From: Chlorophyllum brunneum
Lineage: Eukaryota; Basidiomycota; Agaricomycetes; Agaricales; Agaricaceae
NCBI GenBank assembly: GCA_963576785.1
Contig: OY756142.1
Location: 2,728,001 to 2,792,000, forward strand
DNA: 64,000 nucleotides
Direction of reading: 5' to 3'
The position numbers were made by a program, and so were the translations under genes. Below are positions 21,939 through 32,722 of the stretch, one piece after another; the stretch's first letter is position 1, and every line of letters starts with the position of its first letter. A model generated the notes under the pieces. That model worked only from the letters and a program-made list of their open reading frames with translations. It did no database searches and was not told the DNA's origin.

Positions 21939-24900
21939 TCACGTGGCAATTTTGACAACGACTGTACCACCACTCGTGAGCGGACCACCATCTACGAATA
22001 TGTCGGGAGCCTTTTCGAATGGCACAATCCGTTTACCTTCCCAATGGCCAGGTTCCAACCTCGCAGCGACGTCTGTTTCGGCTGGAGGTGATATGGATAC
22101 TGTATTTGGTGTTCCTAGTTCGCTCCGACCTGTATCGTTCGCTATGGCATATTCTGCTCCGACCCAGGGTTTAATGCCATATTCCAGGGCAAGTTCTACG
22201 AGAGCTCCAATCGTATCTCCTACATCTTTTCCTTCCCAGTCGACATCTTGTGAAAGGTTGACCCACGCATATCCAACTTTGCCGGCCTTGCTATCGTTTC
22301 GAGTGTTCACGCTTTCGGAGGAACCCTTCTCTGTGCTCAGGACGGAAGAACTCCCCCCGCTTCCTGTGCCGAACTTGAGTGAGCGCAACCCTGCACGGAA
22401 CAGATCTCCAGCACTTGGGATGACCCTCTCGGGGCTATCACCGACGACCGTCGTGAACTGGCCCATGCCCCTGGCACCATCTTTTCCATTCCTACCTCCA
22501 CCAATATCACTTTCACCCGAATCCATCCTCCTCCCAAGGGACCTCAGCAACCTTTCCGCAGCCTCTCTCACCTCCTTCCCACCAACCGTATCCAAAACGG
22601 CGTCAAACGCATCCCCGTCTTCCCTCAACCCGTCTACAACTCTCACAACAGCACCCCGTCCTTCATCCATCCCCACCACCTCACCATCGTCGAAGATAAC
22701 CTCTTCAGCGCCCCATTTCCTAATCCTTTCTTCGACTTCTTCCATGAATCCATCGGCAACGGCGGCAGTTGTAGGGACATTTGGAGGTGAAGCGATGAAC
22801 GGAACATGAACGCATACGCGCCATCCTCTGAGTACGAGCATTTGCAGCGCCATCGCCCCGATACCATCATGTCCTCTCAACACCAGCGCTCGCCTTCGTC
22901 TACCATTCTCGTGGTCGCCTAAATTAAGACGGGGTATTTTGGTGCCATATGAATTCGAGGGCGTATGAGAGTCAACTAAGGGACCGTTTTTGGCCCTGTC
23001 GGGGGAACGGCTGATGGGGGAGATGGACGGATTATCACGCATTGAAGAAAATGCGTAGGCATACGTTCTGACAGCCCGGTATGCGGGAACGCCACATAGA
23101 GGGAGAAGAGCGAGCTCTTCGAGAGTGAGGGAGTGCCCTGAGAACGTGGAAGACGACGGCGAAGGAGGCGATGATGAAAAGGTGAGAGAGGAAAGTACAT
23201 TCGCAGGTGTATTGGAGAGCTTGGGGTGCGGCACTCGATGTACACGGTGTCGGTCAACGATTATAAATTCAGTCAATGCACCACACTGTCCGTATAGATC
23301 AATTAGCCAGCTGCCTTTGTTGGAGTTTGCCAGAATGTGGCCCCCAAGCATCAGTTTGGAAAGTAGATACTCACCTTCTTAATGTCTAAAAGTCCGGCAA
23401 CCCAATCTCCTTTTCTGACAACATCTCCCCTCACCTCCCAACCACACTCTACAACTCTTCCAACGAAACTCCTTCCGGGAATAAGCCCGATTCCAGGCAT
23501 GGTCACGCTGCCAGTGCCTCCTAAGGGAGGATGCACGTCCTGTTTTCTGGCGGATTGTGATTGTAATGAATCATTGAGAGGCGAATGCTGCCGACGCTTA
23601 TCGGGCGAATGTTCTCGGCGGCGTTGTTGCAAAAACTCTTTGCCGGCAGATCGCCCAAGACTGACGGACCTGGAGAGGCGCTCGCGTAGACTCAAGCTTC
23701 GTCCCAACCCTGCTCCTTTGACGTTTGGCCTGCCTTTCTCCAATCCCTCCACCGTGTCCTCTTGTCTCCCTTTATCCTCGGGTGTGACTCCAATCCTCTC
23801 CAGTCCCTTGCTTTCTTCATCTCTCTGGGGTCCGTGATCCGCGCTGGCAGTTGTACCAGTCGATGACGGAACAATGGCATTAACATCGACACTTGCCCCA
23901 TTTACCATCCTTACACCAACCAATCTCCCATCAACGCCGTCTACCCCAACAGCCCACACTTGCACGAGCACACTTCCACTAGGAACATACTCTGGTGGCT
24001 TCCTGTGATTGGTAAATCCCAAAACACTTCCCGTTCCAGCAACACCGGCTCCTCGATTGCCCTCTGCATCACATACAATCCCCCCGCTCCTCTTCTCTCC
24101 AACCCCGGTCCCTAATCCGAACCCAATACTCGCAGGAATGGTCTTCCTCCTGACTAAGGGCAACTGTAACATCCCTATTAATCCCTTCCTTCCAGTAGAG
24201 CCTCCTAAGCCCCTGACAACCTCCACACTGGCCATTGTCGTTTGCGCCAATCCATCTCTCGTCAAGTCTACTTTCCCGTCCCCACCCCCAATCAATAACC
24301 CTCCATTTCTCAACCCGCTGGGATTGGCATTAGGGTCTAGATTTAGGGGCGGTGGCGCCCTGGGAAGAACCAAGGATATGTAACCAGCAGTACCCTTCGA
24401 TGGAAGTTCACCTGATGATCGAGGAAGGGCCGTCAAGTCCACTGTACCATTATTCGCACTCGTGGCACTTGAAGAAGTGTGACTATGGCTGATGGAATTT
24501 GCGCGTCCATGACCTAGAACCCGAGGAGGTGACGAATCCATATGCATATGTGAGGCCGAAGTACCAGGTAAGCGAGACGACGTAGGTGATTCAGAACGTT
24601 GATACATCGGCACCGATTCAGCACCGAGCGACCTCGAACGTCGATGGCCGAGCCCCGGATGCTTGAGTACCGGAATCTCCAAGAAACTGTTGTTTCTTGG
24701 TGGTGGTGGTGGTGGTGGTGAACCTGGTGCTGGGAGTGGTTTAGAAGACATTGCCAGTGGTGAGGACGTGAGAGGTTGATGTTTGAAGTACTGTATGGAT
24801 GGGTCTCTTTTCCTTTCTTTCCCTTTACCCTTCGCATCTCCCTGTATTTCAGCTCCAACAGGGGTATCAACTACAGCCTTTTCCTTCCCCTTTCCTTTCA

Positions 24901-26709
24901 AACCAATGCCGACACCGTTCCCAGTGCCGGCTTCAGCGCTAGTGCCAACCCCCAATCCCGTCCCAAGTACAGCGTTTTTCCCTGTGTTCCTGTGTTCCTT
25001 CAGAACTTGCCGCGCCTTCCACGCCGACGATCCACCGCCACCTCTCTTAATCTCATGTCTATAAAACTCTTCTTGCTCTGCCGCTTCAAGAACCGCAGTC
25101 ATGCTCATCATCACGCTCTGAGATTTTGTATCGCGGCTACGTTGATAAAGCCCCGGATTCCCAGACGTCGATGTGCTTTGCTTAGGAGGATGGGAGGCCG
25201 AGGCGACCCCGAGACCCTGGTACGTGTGTGATTTGGTGGGCCTCCGTTTTGGTTGTGAAATGGAGATGGAAGGATTGGAGCTCATGGGAGTTGTCGTTAC
25301 TCTGAGAGTATCACTGGCACTCTTATCAACCCACCGCCTCGTCGCATCAGACCCCATGGACCCATATTCCTTCTTCGAACCACTGCCAATACTAGCTCCA
25401 TTAGCCAAAGGAGTCGTAGCTCTCGTCGTTTCGGTCACAAGATCCGAGAATACGACTGAATGACCATTGAGGGAGTTCGAAGACATGGAAGAGGTGGAAG
25501 ATACCGTGCTCACAGTTGCCATCGCACGACTTTGAAGTTGGGTTACGGCTTGGCCGTGCCCTTGTCCACCAGTGGCAGTGGCAGAAGGCCCAGAGCGGGG
25601 GTCGGCAGTCGGACGGCCTTTATTAAGAGAGCTGGACCGTGAAGGTGTTCGGGTTGATGAAACGGCAATCCGCGCAGAAGATGGTGGTGAAAGTGATGTA
25701 GGTGCGGGCGCACGCGAAAAAGTCGCCTCTGTTGAAGTAATCCTTGCAGGAGGACCCTTACTCGCAGTCAATGCAGGATTATTGTTCGGATTAGCCTTCA
25801 ATGACGCAGTTGATGTAAAGCCCTGTCTTGGCATATTGGTAGCACCTTCTGGAGTTTCGTTGATTGTTCTATGAGAGGGCGAGCGTTCTGGAGCAACGGG
25901 ATTCCCGCGAAGAGAACGTCGGCTGACTTTGCGGGGTGCTGTAGTCGTCGCCGCAGTAGCATACGACATGGGTATTGAAATGGAAGAGGCGAGGGAAGCT
26001 CTTGGTGAAGAATTAGGCGTGTAGAATACGTCTTGTGTCGATTCCTCGTCGTCTCCGTCGTCTTCTTCGGTTTGGGAACGATCTGGAGATGGAGCGCCGG
26101 ACTGGATTTGCGTTGGAACGTCCGCCGCTGCGTCCCTTCGCAGCTGAGAACCTTGGTTGGGGTTCAAAACAAGGTTGCGTGAACTCTTCAGCCTGGGTAA
26201 AGGCTCTGAAACAACTCGCTCCTTGGGCGGCGGCGGCGGTGGCGATGAGAAATACGGGGACGAAAAGGATGTCGCTGTCGATACGGGTGAAGGAAGAGTA
26301 GAACGAGAGGCGTGAGACGACGAGGAAACGTGAGTGGCTGAGCCCTGAATTTCTATCTGTAAATTCACAAGCGAGTTTTGGAATCAGACCAAGATGTTAT
26401 ATGGTATACGGAACACTTGCAGCACGACGAATGGTCGCTGGGAATAAACGATAAGGACGGGAAGATTTGACGTACACCTGATGATCTCGGGCTGACACCA
26501 ACTCCGGGGTTGTCTTCTCTCCGTCTTGACGGGGAACACCCACTCGTATTCAGGCTGGAACTAGCTATAGATGCAGGAATAGATTGTCCTAGATTAATAG
26601 CAACACGAGGGGTTTCCTGTGGCTTTGAGAAACGTGATTTTTCTGGAGGAAAAGCATACGATTGGGAAGGGCGATTGAGGATCGTTTGAAGCAGAGTTGG
26701 TTTTGTCAT
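21939..26709 (-). CDS. Medium-chain dehydrogenase-like protein with long disordered N-terminus (AST1/BST1-like)
   Basis: Exons 26709-26476, 26356-23375 and 23285-21939; 1,520 residues. The first ~860 residues are low complexity (Ser, Pro, Thr, Gly), with a poly-Pro run near 24700-24725 and basic patches. They contain no recognisable domain. The rest is a spread-out MDR fold: a GroES-like half (SGSVLVQVWAVGVDGVDGRL; PGRSFVGRVVECGWEV; GDWVAGLLDIKKCGALTEF), interrupted by a charged Ser/Arg insertion of ~130 residues, then a nucleotide-binding half (ALVLRGHDGIGAMALQMLVL; FDAVLDTVGGKEV) and a C-terminal strand set (GKRIVPFEKAPDIF). Zinc-binding cysteines of alcohol dehydrogenases are absent and the glycine motif is unusual. 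The best guess is the fungal AST1/BST1 group, linked in yeast to Pma1 sorting; enzyme activity is doubtful. The intron-2 acceptor was chosen from frame and a CTAAT branch site. Confidence 0.6.
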
Positions 26710-28826
26710 CCACTGTGTCTTCCTGAATCCAGTGAGAGGAGGAAGGAGAGACGGGTAAGAGCTGTGTGTCGTCCTGGGAGGGAACGAGGACGAGGAGCGC
26801 TGCTTGGCACGAGCAGACGCCCGGAAAACCCTAGCAAGCCTGATGTCATAACCCACCCTCTTCGGCTCCCACATGACCGCAAAATACTCCATCTCGATAT
26901 AACAGTAGAGAGGTTGGAAGACGAAGACAGAAGTCCTCACTCCTATCCTCGTACATGCCTGTATCAACTCTCACTCACCAGGAGGTGTGATGACACAAAA
27001 GGTTGCCATTCATATTGTTGACTCCTTGTGGCACCGAATTTTGTATTTCACACCCGCTGCTTGGAGTGGAACCGGCATCAAGTTCCGGCCAGTGGTTATG
27101 TTTGCAAAAGCTTCACCTCTAGCTTCGTTTCACGAATACAAGAGAATCATCGAACGGATGCGCCATCGTGTCCTTGCAGGCCAACCGCCGATGAAAGATT
27201 TTCCATTTCTTCTTGACAAAGGACCCAACCACTGGCAAAGTCAAATAACTGACTCTGGTTCGAACATTGAAAGCTTTGGATTGATTCACTTGCCTGATAT
27301 TATTCAGTTTCTACATTACGCCCCGGATTTACATTGATGTCTCTCGAATCCGACTGCTTTGCTTCAAATTACTGTCCAATGCATTGCCCACTACTGATGT
27401 ACAGCATTTTTCGGCCACTTCACTGTCTCTCTTTCACGTGTTTTCGTCGCCTCTTTCTGCCAGTCCGACCCCACTATATTTCCATCCCGATCGGGGAACG
27501 CTCACCCGGCCACCCAATATACCTAACCGCCGTCACGCTACCCAAATTCTTGGTTGGGGGGTTTATAATCCAGCTCAGTTATCCTATACTCACCGTGGTT
27601 TCCGTCATTGAATTGGCTGAACATCTACAGGAAGGTTCTTACAGTTATCTTGATTCTAATGTTATTCTCGTCGGACTAGCCGAGGCACCATCCCTCCGTG
27701 AAAGCCGCGATGTTTGGGTATAGGCTCCTGCAGCTGTCTTGACCAATCCACACACACACGAAGACTTGCATATGCACACGAAACCTACTCCGCGAATTTC
27801 ATTCTCAAAGAAATCTGCAGATTGCATCAAAAGAAGACAGGAAGACAGAAGCCCGTTCACTTTCCTCACATCAAACTTGTCGTGCTCACCACTTCCACCC
27901 ACCACGCCCCTGGCAGTAGATGCACCCTCACCCCCTCAATTGAGGCGCAATACGCCATAAGGAATTACCCGATTTCAGCTTCTCGGTCTTCACATCGACG
28001 TGGGACCGAATCCCAATACTTGGGGGAAAGTCCTCACTCCTTCAACAATCTAGTTTCAAAACAAGAAGTTCAGATCAGAATAATGGAGGACGATAACCTG
28101 TGCGGGTGATCGTATCCAGGGATGGACACTTTTGTGCACGTTCAGGACTTCACGTTCTTCGGTTGATGTGTCAAGTGGATAGATCAAAGCCCGAGATCGA
28201 CCTGGTACCTGGACCTGTGTCCCAGCCTGCATGGTGGCCATTGCGACCGATTCCTGTCCTCACGACTGTGACAACAAACCCAGCCGTGTTACAAGGTTCG
28301 CCGAGGCCTTTATGCCAGATTAACTCGCCGCTGGTGCGCGCGGGTTTGTTAGAACAAAAGGTTAGTAAGGTAAAATTGAGACAATAATTGTCGGAATCGA
28401 GTGAGGCTACTCAACATAGATTCACATAGACTGTGTTATTGTTCTAGGGCCCTGGAAAGGAAAGTGAGAATTTCGTGCCAGCGAGCCATACGCCTGTTGA
28501 GGCTCGAAGCTTGAAGCTTGAACAATTAGTTGTGCCGTCATGGTCGTGGTGAGTTCAGGTATGGCGTATGCAGTGCTAATAATAACAGCAAGGATCTAAT
28601 AAGGCCGTCATATTTGCTTCTACCGGTTGGCTAGCGTTCAACATTCAAGTTCGACGTTCAACCCTGCGCATTACGCGTGCAAGTATTTTCGTACCTCTGT
28701 CGGTCCTGTCTCCGCTCGTAGAAAAATCCCAGGTAAGCGTATCACGATTGATTTCCCCTAGCTCCTAGCTCGAAATACATTGATTATCATGAAAAGCGGA
28801 CGACATCCAGAGCCTGGAGCCTCACG
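26710..28826. other. Long divergent intergenic region
   Basis: This 2.1 kb separates the minus-strand dehydrogenase-like gene from the plus-strand F-box gene and should contain both promoters. Open frames of 60-130 codons occur on both strands (for example 26987-27337 and 27334-27723, plus), but none has a recognisable domain or a clear exon chain. I see no repeat or RNA gene. Confidence 0.4.
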
Positions 28827-30371
28827 ATGCTTTCGGACAATACTGGTTCGGGGCAGGAAGATCAGATATTCCCCAACTTGCATCTTCTCCCACCGGAAGT
28901 TTTATCTCTGGTTTTTTTGGAGACCCTCAGTACTGGCCCATATCGACCTTTCAGCTCTCTTTATCCGACTGTCCAAGTTCTAGGACAAGTATGTTCTCAT
29001 TGGCGCCACACTGTATACTCATCGCCTACCCTCTGGACTCGAATTTACGTCATCCTAGAGAACCCTCAATGGGCAACTACCGGAGTTTTCAACTTACTCA
29101 GTCTCTACATCGATCGTGCTGGCATTCTATCGCTAGATATCGAAATTGATATCCGGCGGTCGAGGATGCACCGCCCCCTCATGTTCTTTGGCACGGCGGG
29201 CGCAAAGTATGTCCCCTATACTGCCATCCTCAGCCTGCTCCTCGTCAACAATCGAACCAGAATCAGAGCCCTAACTTGGGGTCGAAGGGATTTCGTGCCT
29301 GCAAACTTGATTTTCTCCCTCAAGTCTTTCTCCACTCTACCAAATCTAGAAACGCTCCTTATTCGATCCGAATGCAACAACCGCGATGGTTTCACCCACC
29401 AAGCTAGGATTTTCGACGGTGCGCCATTACGTTATGTCAGGTTATGCGGTCCCAATTTCCCCAGAATCCAACTCTCACCAACCTGTTTGAAAAACTTGAC
29501 CACATTACATCTCAAATTACTCAGTATCCACAAGTGCCTAGAATTCCTCATCAATCTTCCAAACCTCATCGACTACCAACAAAATCTCCCGGTATTCCCA
29601 GACGAACACGAACCTTCCACACCAACAATAATCCTCCACAAATCCATCACTTTACCAAATCTTCAGATTTTCGGTTGGACATTCGGAATGAGCATATGGG
29701 ACATGGCAATGATGACTCACATCAATCTACCCTCTCTAAAGCAGTTGAAATGGATGTGCAGGAAGTATGATAACTGTACTGATCCGGACTATAGGAACCT
29801 TCGGAAGCAATTCATATCAACTGCACGACACTTGCAGCGAGTTCATAGATTCGCGGATTATGGCGGGAAAGATATCGATATTATTTCTGACCTTGAATAC
29901 GCTTTATCGCATGTGGATAGTGTTGAAGAACTCCACTTGAGTGAATGGGTCGTGGAAACGGAGCAATGCGGAGCCCTCATCGAATTATTAACCCTCACCC
30001 CAGCTCCAACTGGTTCCGCAAACACGAGTTTCCTTCCACAGTTGAAAACACTATTCCTAGACCAAGGATGGTCATTTCAAACACAAAGCTGGCGATTAGA
30101 CTCTCCGTTGACAATGCTCGAGTCCAGACGAAATTCGCCTAGTGGTATAACTTCGACCGTTCAGTTGGAGCGTTTTCGGCTTTCTAAACCACCATTTGAA
30201 GTCGAACTGAATAGAGAACAGTTTGATCGACTCGCGACCCTTGTAAAGGGAGGGTTATGTGTTGAAATTGTACAAGGAATAAGTGGAGTTGGTCACGGTG
30301 TTTACGAGGAAGAAGACTCTAGAAGCCTTCGATCATTAGATTTATCTTGTACCAACTTGGTTAACATGTAA
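28827..30371 (+). CDS. F-box protein
   Basis: Intronless gene, 514 residues. An F-box sits at residues ~18-70 with the usual pattern LLPPEVLSLVFLETLS, then VLGQVCSHWRHTVYSSPTLW. The F-box binds SKP1 and places the protein in an SCF ubiquitin ligase; the rest recruits the substrate. The remaining ~440 residues have irregular leucine-rich strand/helix units (SFSTLPNLETLLIRSECN; SPTCLKNLTTLHLKLLSI; PSLKQLKWMCRKY; VEELHLSEWVVE), as in the very large Agaricomycete F-box/LRR-like families, where single-exon members are common. The substrate is unknown. The start is the first ATG of the frame. It stands alone between two gene-poor stretches. Confidence 0.8.
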   Translation: MLSDNTGSGQEDQIFPNLHLLPPEVLSLVFLETLSTGPYRPFSSLYPTVQVLGQVCSHWRHTVYSSPTLWTRIYVILENPQWATTGVFNLLSLYIDRAGILSLDIEIDIRRSRMHRPLMFFGTAGAKYVPYTAILSLLLVNNRTRIRALTWGRRDFVPANLIFSLKSFSTLPNLETLLIRSECNNRDGFTHQARIFDGAPLRYVRLCGPNFPRIQLSPTCLKNLTTLHLKLLSIHKCLEFLINLPNLIDYQQNLPVFPDEHEPSTPTIILHKSITLPNLQIFGWTFGMSIWDMAMMTHINLPSLKQLKWMCRKYDNCTDPDYRNLRKQFISTARHLQRVHRFADYGGKDIDIISDLEYALSHVDSVEELHLSEWVVETEQCGALIELLTLTPAPTGSANTSFLPQLKTLFLDQGWSFQTQSWRLDSPLTMLESRRNSPSGITSTVQLERFRLSKPPFEVELNREQFDRLATLVKGGLCVEIVQGISGVGHGVYEEEDSRSLRSLDLSCTNLVNM

Positions 30372-32722
30372 TAGAATACTCTTGAAAGGGAAAGTTTAGA
30401 ATGTATCGTGCCACTTACAGCAGGAACTAGAATGTTGGGAGAGTGAGGGTCGGTTTATTGAGTTAAATGGTCCCCTGTTTTCTCGCGCGTGTGGGACACA
30501 GCCGACCCGATATTTTTATTGAATTGTTGTTGAACTCTCCAAGCTCGGGAGTAATGCCATGCGTACCCACTCTATTTGGTTGGTATGCCGGTGACCCCTT
30601 TAGGGTGATGTTGACCCGGAGAAAGGGAACTAATGGGACGGCGAAACGCGAACCACGCAGTGAAGATTGGAACTGATTGGGATCGACAAGGGATAACAGT
30701 ATTTGGTTGAATCAAAGCTAGTCTGGGATGGTGCTGTGGGTGTTCGTCGCCAGCATATGTCCCGTGAGATGGAACATACGGTCTCCGAAGAACCGCCAGG
30801 TTACATCTTTCCACCCGCTGTCGAAGGTGGGTATACAGATGTAGTATGGGTGCAATATAGGAGCCTTTAACGCCGGGGAAGGACATTCATTTCCCTTGTT
30901 CACTTTATGTAAGATAGTGGCACGCCTTGGGCGATAAAACCTGGCCGGGGCCGGAATGAACAATGGCATGAAATGAAGAGCTTCCCAATCATGCTACTGG
31001 TTGAGGTATCGGGACAATCCCGACGCGTTCTCGAAGGCGAGATGTCCAAGCTTGGGGTGCAATTGATATATTACCATGTCAATAGTGATTGGCGATCCAT
31101 TTCCGCCCGCGATGTTCATGATGGAAAATCGATGAGGAAAGATCAATGAAAGATACTGGTCTTAATAATCGCTTTAATCGTTTTGCCACTTGTTTTTGGG
31201 TATAGTGGAACTGTACGTCTGGTAATTGAGTAATTGAGTGGACGGGGGACTCAGGTGCGGAATGCGAAACTTTGGAGTGTCAGGCAATCGTCATCTTCGC
31301 ATGCAGGCTGACCCTGATTAATATTCCCCAGTCCCGTGGACATCTTGGTTGCGGCAGCAGCGCCGATGATGACATAGTGGGCGCTTGGGTGGGTGAATCT
31401 TCAAGTATATCCGCGAGCCTTTGTTTATTACCAATGTTCAGCTTTTGCGGCACCCCTGCATCTCTAGACTTGGAAAGTATGATGACATAGGGAGTTGTAT
31501 GACATAGGGATAGATGCCCTCATACCGGGCAAGTTTTCCGGACAGCAGAAGAGGTGTTACATCCACGCTGACGTCTGAGCTCGGAGTTTGCCACGGATGC
31601 CTCAAGTTGTTCCTTTGTTCGCCTCGACTATGCCTCAATCGCTAAATGAAATGGTCGCAAAGACGTCAGGATAAGGACCCTGATGGCCTACAATGGTTCT
31701 CGAACGTAGGGAAGTTGAGGAATTCCGCTCGGGTGAGAGGTGCCTTTTCGAAGCAAGTTTGTGTGGTGGGACTAGTGCTTCCGAGAGAGGGTGAACGAAC
31801 GCGGACTCGGAAAGTGCCTTTTAGAATTGGCACCCCGCGCAGCTGCGTGTTGGAGTGCATGTCATGGGGGTGATACTAACCGCTTGGGCTTGTTGGTCCG
31901 CCGTAAGTGCCGGATCGTCGTGACGATGAAATGTACATGTGGACGGCATACGATACGTATGGCGTTGTGCGGGAAGGGATTGGAGGTTAAAACCTTAACG
32001 CGGGGCAAGTGAGTGGATATCAGCCGGGAGTCGGGGGTATTTACTATACGTAAGAGGAAAGAACAAGAACGCAGTGGACAATGGTGGGTCAAAGACATTC
32101 TGGGGCCAGTAGCGAGAAGCTGGGCCGTGAAGTGGGTCCAGGCGCACGAGAGGGTGGCACGTTGAGGCGGAGACAGGGAACAAGGGGTTGAAGGGCCAGG
32201 CATGGTTGGGTGGCGGCTTGAAGGGATCAGAATTCTGGACGTTAGCGTTCCCTTATGAAATCATCCAGCGTCTAAATTTACGATCTGGATTCTTTGATCG
32301 AATGCGGGTTTGTGTGTCGTGGGGTTGTTCGGGTTCATAATAGGCACAAGAACGGAAGGCAGCGCCTAGAGGTTGGGGAATGGCTTGGCCCTCGACCCAG
32401 GCCGGGTGGTGGATGGGGGTGATGAGGAGCAAGGGGTGGATGTGGTCAAGTGTGGCTCGGGATGGGGGGGCAGAAGTACGGATGGGTCGATCCGGTGGAA
32501 CTAATGTGGTGAAGTAAAAGTGAAAAGAACTCGAGTCGTCGGAGATAGTGGCAGGGACGACAAGAGGCAGGGAGGGCAGTGTCGCGAGGGAGTGTTGTGC
32601 GGAATATTATGTGTGTAGAGAGCGTCGAGGCGGTGGAACTCCATTGGGAGGGTGAGAAGGGCACGTGGACCCCATCTTAACCTGAAAAGGAGCCGTGCGC
32701 TCGCCCGAGTCCCCATCTCCCC
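30372..32722. other. Gene-poor stretch before the JmjC gene
   Basis: This is 2.35 kb without a supportable coding gene. Short open frames on both strands (60-113 codons) lack domains and conserved splice chains. I find no long direct or inverted repeat by eye. The last few hundred bases before 32723 are probably the JmjC gene's promoter and leader. Confidence 0.4.

Noticed and set aside
21943..22809. A 288-codon plus-strand open frame antisense to the dehydrogenase-like gene
   Set aside because: It is the mirror of a Gly/Ser/Pro-rich coding stretch on the minus strand, which contains the recognisable MDR motifs.
26987..27723. Two plus-strand open frames (116 and 129 codons) in the long divergent spacer
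   Set aside because: No domain, no in-frame splice link between them, and the first begins at GTG. Chance open frames are the simpler explanation.
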